Origin: an uncultured Eubacteriales bacterium | Lineage (GTDB): Bacteria; Bacillota; Clostridia; Peptostreptococcales; Anaerovoracaceae | Length of the DNA stretch: 5,128 nt | NCBI GenBank assembly: GCA_902797195.1 | Contig: CADBRY010000286.1 | Location: 1-5,128 of the forward strand | Direction: 5' to 3' | In this document: positions 1-5,128 of the stretch, piece after piece | Position numbering within the stretch: the stretch's first letter is position 1 | How the letters are laid out: every line of letters begins with the position of its first letter | Notes under the pieces: model-generated | Database searches by the model: none | Seen by the model: only the letters and a program-made list of their open reading frames with translations | What the model was told of the DNA's origin: nothing | Program-made: the position numbers and the translations under genes

Positions 1-353
1 ATCCCGCTGAGCCTGTCCGCGCCCCCCTCCAGACGTTCATAATAGTAAACCGGATCAAAAGACGCGCAGTTGTCCAGGACGCTCAGAATGATCCTCTCCT
101 CGAAAAATGTCAGTTTAAGAACAATGATGTTATGCGTGCCGGGTCTGAAGCCATGCATGACTACGTTCGTTGTCATTTCTTCAGCAAATAGCGCCAGGAG
201 ATAAGTTTTCCTCTCATCTACCCCCCTGGAACGACACAGAGTTGTTACCTGCTTTGATGCTTTGATACAGCCGTCCAGATCCCTGATCGAACAGACCCAC
301 TGATCATCATCGGACACCTCATAGTCCGCAGGCAGGAACAACAGCCGATCGAA
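1..353 (-). other. C-terminal HATPase (RsbW/SpoIIAB-like) domain of the MATE fusion, incomplete
   Basis: This is the soluble tail after the last membrane helix, from about residue 450. It shows a beta strand and acidic stretch (DYEVSDDDQWV), a helix, and an N-box with E507/E508, N512 and H516-G517. Alternating strands follow (NIIVLKLTFFEERIILSVLDN), then the G1-like DNCASFDP. In canonical members the G1 box is D-x-G-x-G-F; here the glycine positions read Cys and Ser. Asp543, Phe548 and Asp549-Pro550 are kept. The ATP lid and G2 motif are not in the window. In the family such domains bind STAS anti-anti-sigma proteins or sigma factors; that role is inferred here. Confidence 0.75.
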
Positions 354-1700
354 TCCTTTTTTTCCGTTGCTGCGTGACACATGAAACGCATATATGATAT
401 GTGTTATCAATATCAGAATATAGCAGACGGCAAATGACAGGAAGAGCCCGTCAGACCCGCCCATACAAACCAGGATCCAGGCTGACAGACACACATACAC
501 AACATTGCACAGCACATTGGTAGCTGATGTATATGTGCTCCGACCTACAGACTGGATATATTTTTTCAGCACACAGGCTAAAACATTGGGAACGAAGCAC
601 AAGGCTACAAGACGGATCGCGTGTGCCGCCTGCGCAATGAACGCAGGATTGCTGCTGTTCGAAAACAGGCCTGCTATAGGCATTGCAAAAGCAATCGTTG
701 ATATGCTGATGACCAGAAAAAGAACAGTCCCTGCACCCAATGCGGTTCTGAGAAGTTTCCTCTGTCCTTTGATATCCCTTTGCCCGTATAAGACTCCTCC
801 CAGAAGCAGCGTTGCGTCTCCGGTTCCGCCGATCACAGCGTCGATAACCGTCAGGAAGCTGCTGACGACCAGCATTACGGCCAGCATATCGCCATCCAGT
901 TTCGTAATGATAAGCATGTTGAAAAAAGCTGTCCTTACAACAAGACTTCCGTAATAAGACATCGACGGCAGGCCGTTCCTGCAGATCAACAGGAAATCTC
1001 TTCTTCGGAACCCGGCCACAGAAAAGTGAAATATCCTTGACGCTGTAAGGAAATAGATCAGAAGAACGACGCATACGGTAATGTTTGCTGCAGTAGTAGC
1101 GGCCGCCATGCCAAACAGCCCTTTTTTTAAGACAAAAATGTTTGCCAGATCCCCTGCCACATTGATGATAAAAATGCAGACAGACAGAAAGACCGTCAGT
1201 TTCTTTTTTCCTTCCAGCTGCAGAAGCGGCATCAGAGTGCCCACAAGAATGATCGCAGGTATACCGGGTGCATATCCCCTAAGATAAGCTGCTGTTTCCT
1301 GAATCTGTCCGGGCACAGAATCGTCCGCGCCAAGCAGCACCGCAATATGAGAAGAAAAGCAGAACAGGATCACGGCGAGGAGTAAGGATACTATAACTGC
1401 GGAAAGCAGCGCTGTCTGAACAAGTTTTTTAATTTCAGTGAACCTGCCGCTTCCAAGCATATGAGAGCAGTTTATCTGGGTTCCAATCGCGAAAAAACTG
1501 CTGATCGCAAGCATCAAGGCCCCCACCGGCAGGAACAGCGCATACGCATTGAGAGCAGCAATACCAAGGCCCTTCCCGGTCAGCATACTGTCAACGAACT
1601 GATTGCATGGCTGCACGAGCCCGATGAGTATGTTGACTGTCATCAGCTGCAGGTACAATCCTGTTAATAATTTGTTGCCTTCGATAAGATTTTGCTGCAT
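1..1700 (-). CDS. MATE-family transporter fused to a C-terminal RsbW-like ATP-binding domain (partial, 3' end outside window)
   Basis: The frame starting at the ATG at 1700-1698 stays open to the left edge (about 566 codons, no stop), so the gene is truncated by the window. Residues about 10-440 form a polytopic membrane protein with roughly 12 hydrophobic segments in two halves, and the opening (QPCNQFVDSMLTGKGLG, then an Ala/Leu-rich helix) fits the MATE/MOP flippase fold. MATE proteins usually export drugs or metabolites by Na+ or H+ antiport; the substrate here is unknown. After a short basic linker (SRSNGKKG, about 443-449) comes a soluble domain with an N-box-like EEMTTNVVMHG (about 507-517) and a G1-box-like LDNCASFDP (about 542-550), as in the RsbW/SpoIIAB HATPase group. 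The G2 box would lie beyond the window. With both ends of a 12-helix MATE protein in the cytoplasm, the ATP-binding domain would be cytosolic. The start is 4 nt after the upstream stop, suggesting translational coupling. The MATE call is strong and the HATPase call good; whether it is kinase, anti-sigma factor or only a binding module is open. Confidence 0.88.
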   Translation of the reverse strand, partial: MQQNLIEGNKLLTGLYLQLMTVNILIGLVQPCNQFVDSMLTGKGLGIAALNAYALFLPVGALMLAISSFFAIGTQINCSHMLGSGRFTEIKKLVQTALLSAVIVSLLLAVILFCFSSHIAVLLGADDSVPGQIQETAAYLRGYAPGIPAIILVGTLMPLLQLEGKKKLTVFLSVCIFIINVAGDLANIFVLKKGLFGMAAATTAANITVCVVLLIYFLTASRIFHFSVAGFRRRDFLLICRNGLPSMSYYGSLVVRTAFFNMLIITKLDGDMLAVMLVVSSFLTVIDAVIGGTGDATLLLGGVLYGQRDIKGQRKLLRTALGAGTVLFLVISISTIAFAMPIAGLFSNSSNPAFIAQAAHAIRLVALCFVPNVLACVLKKYIQSVGRSTYTSATNVLCNVVYVCLSAWILVCMGGSDGLFLSFAVCYILILITHIIYAFHVSRSNGKKGFDRLLFLPADYEVSDDDQWVCSIRDLDGCIKASKQVTTLCRSRGVDERKTYLLALFAEEMTTNVVMHGFRPGTHNIIVLKLTFFEERIILSVLDNCASFDPVYYYERLEGGADRLSG

Positions 1701-1711
1701 CTTCTCATTCC
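1701..1711 (-). promoter_or_regulatory. Weak ribosome binding site and coupled junction for the MATE fusion gene
   Basis: On the minus strand the end of the oxidoreductase gene reads CCGGAATGAGAAGATG. The TGA stop is at 1707-1705 and the new ATG at 1700. The only Shine-Dalgarno-like bases are GGAA about 8 nt upstream, inside the previous gene. An earlier ATG at 1708 overlaps the stop (ATGA) but is out of the transporter frame. Expression is probably coupled to translation of the upstream gene. Confidence 0.5.
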
Positions 1712-2985
1712 GGTTTTTCTGCAAACAGATTCATCAGGTTTTCACGCTTCACACGCTGCGTGATCTCATCGGAATCAGTCGAATACAATCCTTCTTCTTT
1801 CATGATTTCAAAGAAGCTTCCGCCTGCGAAGGTATATCGTTCACTGTATTTCTCCTGCCTGACAAACTGTTCGTGGGAATGCGAGATGATGCGCCCTGTG
1901 GCCAGCCGGTCCGGCAGGATCACCTGCTTCAGACCGTTTGCCTGCCGCACCGCATTGTGTCCTGCGACCGCTCCTGTCACGACCGCTTCGGTATGTCCGA
2001 TCAGCGGCGCGCCTTTTTCACCGGCGCAAAAGAGGTTGCCAATCCCTTCGGCCTGCATAGTATCAAGACATGGCGCGACAGCCAGATAACGGATCGAGTT
2101 CCCTCGTCCTGCCGAATACGGATCGATATATTCCGCATTCTCAAGTCCCGGGATCCTGCGCAGCATACCCAGCGGATAATAACTTGTCATCAGCTTCGCT
2201 CCGCCCGTATCCAGAAGGATCACGTTCTCACTGTATTCTTTCAGCGCATACTGCTTGCATGCCTTTTTGTCCAGTTTGTTGTAATCAATGTCTTCCTCCG
2301 GCACCTTCAGTATCACAACGCCCACCTGCTCCAGCTCCTGCCTGACGTCTGCGCTCAGACTGTCCATAGATATCTTGCAGGCGCCCGAGAAGACGCCCGG
2401 CGTTCCGTCTTCACGTCTGCCGACCAGATCTTTGATGCCGCATCCGGCTGTCAGACTCACCCTCGGTCCGTAGGTCGGACAGCGCTGGATACACATCGAA
2501 CAGCCATTGCCGTACCGCAGGCAGTTCCCCATGGGGCCGGAGGAACCGGTCGCGTCGATAAAAGCGTCTCCTTCGATGATTGTCCCGTCGTTCAGCGCGA
2601 CTGCTTCGACAAGCCCCTCGTGCGCCTTAACATCCATCACATGTGTTTCCGTCATGACTTCTATGCCAAGTTTTTTCACGAATCGCCTGACCTCCGGTTC
2701 AATGGCGCCGACATCATACAGTGATGCGTGGGCGTGCCCTGGGAACGCAATGTCCTTATGTAATGCGCAGGCGTCCATGATCTCAAACAGGTCTCCGGCA
2801 CCGAGGGCCTTCATTTCCTCCGCGGCTGTATATCTCCCGTTATTGCGGAAGATGCCGCCGACATTACCGGCCCCCAGAAGAAGATCCGTCTTCTCAATCA
2901 GTACAGCTTCCGCTCCGGCTCTTTTCGCGCATACGGCGGCGGAAACACCGGACCATCCTCCGCCAACAATAATTATCTTACTCAT
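1705..2985 (-). CDS. GidA/TrmFO-like FAD-dependent oxidoreductase with cysteine cluster
   Basis: This is a 426-residue soluble flavoprotein. The N-terminal Rossmann motif is IIIVGGGWSG (residues 4-13), with the acidic ribose-binding Glu31 in LIEK. An FAD-contact ATG loop lies at DATGSSGPMG (144-153). The C-terminal FAD motif GNLFCAGEKG (316-325), followed by GHTEAVVTGAVAGHNA (330-345), closely resembles the GidA/MnmG/TrmFO signature. It is too short for MnmG (about 630 residues). Its middle region differs from TrmFO, so it is probably not a tRNA methyltransferase. A cysteine group, C155, C162, C165, C169 and C182, sits in GNGCSMCIQRCP and nearby and could bind an Fe-S cluster or form a redox disulfide. 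The start is an ATG with a good Shine-Dalgarno, 8 nt after the PyrK-like gene. The neighbour suggests it receives electrons from that protein. The substrate is unknown. The fold call is strong and the specific function open. Confidence 0.87.
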   Translation of the reverse strand: MSKIIIVGGGWSGVSAAVCAKRAGAEAVLIEKTDLLLGAGNVGGIFRNNGRYTAAEEMKALGAGDLFEIMDACALHKDIAFPGHAHASLYDVGAIEPEVRRFVKKLGIEVMTETHVMDVKAHEGLVEAVALNDGTIIEGDAFIDATGSSGPMGNCLRYGNGCSMCIQRCPTYGPRVSLTAGCGIKDLVGRREDGTPGVFSGACKISMDSLSADVRQELEQVGVVILKVPEEDIDYNKLDKKACKQYALKEYSENVILLDTGGAKLMTSYYPLGMLRRIPGLENAEYIDPYSAGRGNSIRYLAVAPCLDTMQAEGIGNLFCAGEKGAPLIGHTEAVVTGAVAGHNAVRQANGLKQVILPDRLATGRIISHSHEQFVRQEKYSERYTFAGGSFFEIMKEEGLYSTDSDEITQRVKRENLMNLFAEKPE

Positions 2986-2996
2986 GTCTTCCCCTA
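2986..2996 (-). promoter_or_regulatory. Ribosome binding site of the GidA-like oxidoreductase gene
   Basis: The minus strand reads TAGGGGAAGACATG. The AGGGGAAG Shine-Dalgarno overlaps the TAG stop of the PyrK-like gene and lies about 5 nt before the ATG. The overlap supports coupled translation of the two flavoproteins, which fits a fixed-ratio complex. Confidence 0.7.
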
Positions 2997-3971
2997 TAAC
3001 AGCCTTTTGTATTCATAAAGATTCAGTTGTTCCTTGCACAGATGCACCGTTTGATCTGCTCCTATATCTTTCGTACACGCCCCGCAGATTCCTTCTCCGC
3101 AGCATATGTGCGAATTATTGATGCAGGAGATCGCTATCCTGTGATGGGGATCGTTCTGCTCTATCGCTTCAATCGCCCTTTTGAGCAGATAGTCGGACAG
3201 TCCCAGATGAAACAGCTCTATTCCGTCATCAATAGCCTTTGCAATAATCCTTTTAATATCTTCCGTCAGATCACCATTCTGATCGATGATCCTCACTTCA
3301 TTTACATGGATCTCCTGCTGGTTCTTAAAGAATCCCAGCACCTGCTTACCGGGTCTTCCCCAATCGAGATAAACATCGACCGTGTTGTGATTCTGCCACA
3401 GTTCTCCGATCACATGTAAAGAAGGAATAAAGCCGATTCCCCTGCAGATCATGGCAGCCCTTCTGCCGCGCAGGTGCGCCACTGCGCTCCTGCCCTGTAT
3501 GCCGTTATAATAAGGTCCGCGTACGTAAATGCAGTCACCCTTCTTGAGGGACCGGAAACTTTCTGTTTTGATGCCCACCATGTGCATGATCAGTCCGATG
3601 GTGCCGTTGCTGTATTCTTCATACAAAACAGACATCGGAACATCAAAGAACGGATTCTCATTCACACGGACAAATACATACGCTCCCAGTTTCTTAAAAT
3701 CGTCGGCATCCGGAACGGCGATCCGGATAAACCGGAACACATCGTCATATTCTTTCACATACCTGACTTCACATCGCATGCTGTGGTGCTGCTGCCTTGC
3801 CCTGCCCCCGTTATTGATCAGCTCCTGCTGGACGCAGAATGAAACTGTATCGGAACATGTGCAGTAATCTTCGCCGCGGCACATGGAGCATTCGATGCAC
3901 TTCCCATTCTCGGCTAAAACACATGGACATGTGTCAGTTGCATAATTAGAACATTTCGTATATACGTCCAC
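2994..3971 (-). CDS. PyrK-like FAD/NAD-binding electron-transfer protein with cysteine-rich N-terminus and [2Fe-2S] motif
   Basis: This 325-residue protein is of the sulfide/dihydroorotate dehydrogenase-like FAD/NAD-binding (ferredoxin reductase) type. The first 46 residues hold nine cysteines (C7, C15, C17, C25, C28, C31, C37, C39, C46), an extra metal-binding-like segment absent from classical PyrK. A flavin-binding barrel follows (about 65-160), with VPMSV (111-115) at the FAD-contact position and RGPYYNG at 151-157. The NAD(P) lobe begins near MICRGIGFIPS (174-184), a variant of the usual glycine-rich loop. The C-terminus has C291-x4-C296-x2-C299-x12-C312, the spacing of the PyrK [2Fe-2S] cluster, but lacks the usual GPVF tail. 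No pyrD lies beside it, so a pyrimidine role is unlikely. The likely job is moving electrons between NAD(P)H and the GidA-like flavoprotein encoded next. The start is GTG, chosen for its Shine-Dalgarno and because it keeps all the cysteines. Confidence 0.85.
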   Translation of the reverse strand: MDVYTKCSNYATDTCPCVLAENGKCIECSMCRGEDYCTCSDTVSFCVQQELINNGGRARQQHHSMRCEVRYVKEYDDVFRFIRIAVPDADDFKKLGAYVFVRVNENPFFDVPMSVLYEEYSNGTIGLIMHMVGIKTESFRSLKKGDCIYVRGPYYNGIQGRSAVAHLRGRRAAMICRGIGFIPSLHVIGELWQNHNTVDVYLDWGRPGKQVLGFFKNQQEIHVNEVRIIDQNGDLTEDIKRIIAKAIDDGIELFHLGLSDYLLKRAIEAIEQNDPHHRIAISCINNSHICCGEGICGACTKDIGADQTVHLCKEQLNLYEYKRLL

Positions 3972-3988
3972 GTAACGCTCCCCCTCTT
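3972..3988 (-). promoter_or_regulatory. Ribosome binding site that supports the GTG start of the PyrK-like gene
   Basis: The minus strand reads AAGAGGGGGAGCGTTACGTG. The purine run with GGAG ends 6 nt before the GTG at 3971. No ATG exists in frame upstream within the 24 nt gap after the ATPase stop, and the next in-frame ATG would remove most of the cysteine cluster. GTG is therefore the best start. Confidence 0.7.
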
Positions 3989-3995
3989 ATCTCTG

Positions 3996-5084
3996 TCAGT
4001 CTGTTTTCCGGTGTCTTCTTTGCTCTATTTCTTCGCAGATCTTCTCGCATACGCTGTCCAGCGCATTGAAATCCATTGCGCAGATATAATACTGCTCCAT
4101 TTCATCATGGACACGTTTCGCGTCCTCAAGCATCTCACGCGACGCTCCTGAGATCGTTTCCATCAATAAATGATTTGCCGCAAAATGCTTCTCGTATGGC
4201 TGCATCTGATCTTTATCATAATAGATCGAACAATCGATATGTTCGGCTTTTGCATTCGTGATCTGCGTCAGAGGATTCGATGTCATCAGTACGGTACTGA
4301 TTTCATCGATCAGAAGATGTTCGCTGATGGATCTTTCGGAAATAAGACACGGTGACAACTTGATATCATATCCATATTCCATGATCTGCGCCGCAGCAAA
4401 ATCAATAAACATGCTGGATGCGGCAAACAGTTCGTCATCCAATATGCAGAGCCTGCGGCAGGATCCGGCCGCGCCCTGCAGGGTTGTATATCCGTTCCTA
4501 GTCATGATGGAGAGCTGACAAATACTCTGTCTCCCTCTGCCGTTTCTTCTTTCAAGATTTTCAAACAAACCCTCGCAAAAGCCCCATGCTGCTTCTTCGA
4601 TTCTCTTCCTGTCAGCAAATCCTTCCGCGCAGGCATAAGTATCGTCACATATCAGTCCCAGCGCCCTGCTGTAATTTGCCGCGCCGGCCATCATCGACTT
4701 GTTCAGTTCAGTCGCTTTGATGATTTTTTCCCGGTTTTCTTGCAGAACGGCTTTGTCCCAGTACTGCCCGAGAGCAACGATTTCCTGGCATATGCCGGGA
4801 AACCGCGGTTCAGATACATGCGGCGGCGTTCCGTCGACAACAAGCACTTTTGACGTGTGCATCATGACCGCGTCCAAAGAATCCGGATCTGCCGAACAGT
4901 AATAACATGTCACATCTTCGTCTTTCGCACATCGTTCAGCGATTGTTTTCATCATCCGGGACTTTCCTGTTCCCGGACCGCCCTTCAGAATATAGGTGTA
5001 GTATTCTTTGCCGTTTATGATCTGTGCAATCTGTGTAGAGAAACCATTTGGAGTGACTCCTCCAAAAAAGAAGTTGTGAATCAT
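3996..5084 (-). CDS. PRK06851-type P-loop ATPase with a degenerate second NTPase repeat
   Basis: This is a 362-residue cytosolic protein with no signal peptide or membrane segment. The first NTPase unit has the opening FFGGVTPNGF (6-15) and a perfect Walker A, GGPGTGKS (35-42). It continues with CYYCSADPDSLDAVMM (60-75) and VVDGTPPHVSEPRFPG (82-97), whose VVDGT could supply the Walker B-type acid. This order matches the conserved clostridial ATPase family known as PRK06851, whose length is also about 360 residues and which carries two tandem NTPase units. The second unit here starts at TRNGYTT (195-201), but the P-loop position reads ILDDELFAASS (214-224), so nucleotide binding there is probably lost. 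The matching downstream part, YDIKLSPCLISERSISEH (239-256), is still recognisable. The C-terminus is a charged helix. The biochemical role of the family is not known to me. It is first in the operon, with an ATG start and strong Shine-Dalgarno, 24 nt before the PyrK-like gene. Confidence 0.83.
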   Translation of the reverse strand: MIHNFFFGGVTPNGFSTQIAQIINGKEYYTYILKGGPGTGKSRMMKTIAERCAKDEDVTCYYCSADPDSLDAVMMHTSKVLVVDGTPPHVSEPRFPGICQEIVALGQYWDKAVLQENREKIIKATELNKSMMAGAANYSRALGLICDDTYACAEGFADRKRIEEAAWGFCEGLFENLERRNGRGRQSICQLSIMTRNGYTTLQGAAGSCRRLCILDDELFAASSMFIDFAAAQIMEYGYDIKLSPCLISERSISEHLLIDEISTVLMTSNPLTQITNAKAEHIDCSIYYDKDQMQPYEKHFAANHLLMETISGASREMLEDAKRVHDEMEQYYICAMDFNALDSVCEKICEEIEQRRHRKTD

Positions 5085-5128
5085 AAATACTCTCCTTACA
5101 CCTTGCCTATTACAACTGAAAAAGTATC
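5085..5128 (-). promoter_or_regulatory. Leader of the first gene with strong ribosome binding site
   Basis: The 44 nt upstream of the ATPase gene contain the Shine-Dalgarno TAAGGAGA (minus strand, 5098-5091), 6 to 7 nt before the ATG. The rest is AT-rich, but I see no convincing -35/-10 pair or hairpin in so short a stretch. The operon promoter, or further upstream genes, would lie beyond the right edge. Confidence 0.7.

Noticed and set aside
451..1074. Minus-strand open frame of 207 codons inside the transporter gene
   Set aside because: It is in a different frame from the continuous MATE reading frame, is rich in Arg, Cys and Ser with no membrane pattern, and has no family resemblance. The MATE frame explains the region.
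1603..2724. Long plus-strand open frame (373 codons) opposite the oxidoreductase gene
   Set aside because: It is antisense to a gene with clear FAD motifs, has no recognisable domain or convincing ribosome binding site, and runs over two minus-strand genes. It is a composition shadow.
1705..2985. Assigning the flavoprotein as TrmFO or MnmG (tRNA modification)
   Set aside because: The terminal FAD motifs are shared, but the length excludes MnmG, and the central region with its cysteine cluster does not fit TrmFO. The redox neighbours also argue against it.
2507..3121. Plus-strand open frame of 204 codons across the oxidoreductase/PyrK-like junction
   Set aside because: The translation is low-complexity (Ser/Pro/Ala-rich) and antisense to two well-supported genes.
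3919..3934. Perfect 7-bp inverted repeat with a 2-nt spacer (ACACATG GA CATGTGT)
   Set aside because: It lies inside the PyrK-like coding sequence and comes from the codons for Cys-Pro-Cys and neighbours. There is no U-run or second copy, so an operator or terminator role is unsupported.
2994..3971. Naming the electron-transfer gene pyrK
   Set aside because: There is no pyrD or other pyrimidine gene nearby, the protein has an extra cysteine-rich N-terminus, and the C-terminal GPVF signature is missing.
5099..5128. Possible promoter elements in the AT-rich right edge
   Set aside because: Only 30 nt lie upstream of the Shine-Dalgarno, and no -35/-10 pair with proper spacing can be defended.

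Overview
The window looks like chromosomal DNA from an anaerobic Clostridia-type Firmicute, possibly a gut Lachnospiraceae-like organism. This is inferred from purine-rich Shine-Dalgarno sites, very compact gene packing and protein families typical of anaerobic clostridia. It is not based on any marker gene, and the genus cannot be fixed from here.

Layout: four genes, all on the minus strand and almost end to end, so transcription runs from high to low coordinates. In transcription order: (1) 5084-3996, a PRK06851-type P-loop ATPase of 362 residues; (2) 3971-2994, a 325-residue PyrK-like FAD/NAD-binding electron-transfer protein with a cysteine-rich N-terminus and a C-terminal [2Fe-2S] motif; (3) 2985-1705, a 426-residue GidA/TrmFO-like FAD-dependent oxidoreductase with an internal cysteine cluster; (4) 1700 to the left window edge, a MATE-family membrane transporter fused to a C-terminal RsbW/SpoIIAB-like ATP-binding (HATPase) domain, cut by the edge. 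The last gene is at least 566 codons long and has no stop in the window. The gaps between genes are 24, 8 and 4 nt, which fits one operon with coupled translation. No RNA gene, mobile element, CRISPR array, terminator or long repeat was found. The only non-coding stretch longer than 25 nt is the 44 nt at the right edge, which holds the ribosome binding site of the first gene.

How the genes may work together (inference): the PyrK-like protein would take electrons from NAD(P)H through FAD and [2Fe-2S] and pass them to the neighbouring GidA-like flavoprotein, as PyrK does for PyrD. The ATPase may gate or assemble this redox pair. The transporter may move a substrate or product, with its ATP-binding tail linking transport to a partner-switching (STAS/anti-sigma type) signal. 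The substrate is unknown. The most notable items are the transporter-HATPase fusion, the ATPase whose second NTPase repeat has lost its P-loop, and the cysteine-rich two-flavoprotein pair.
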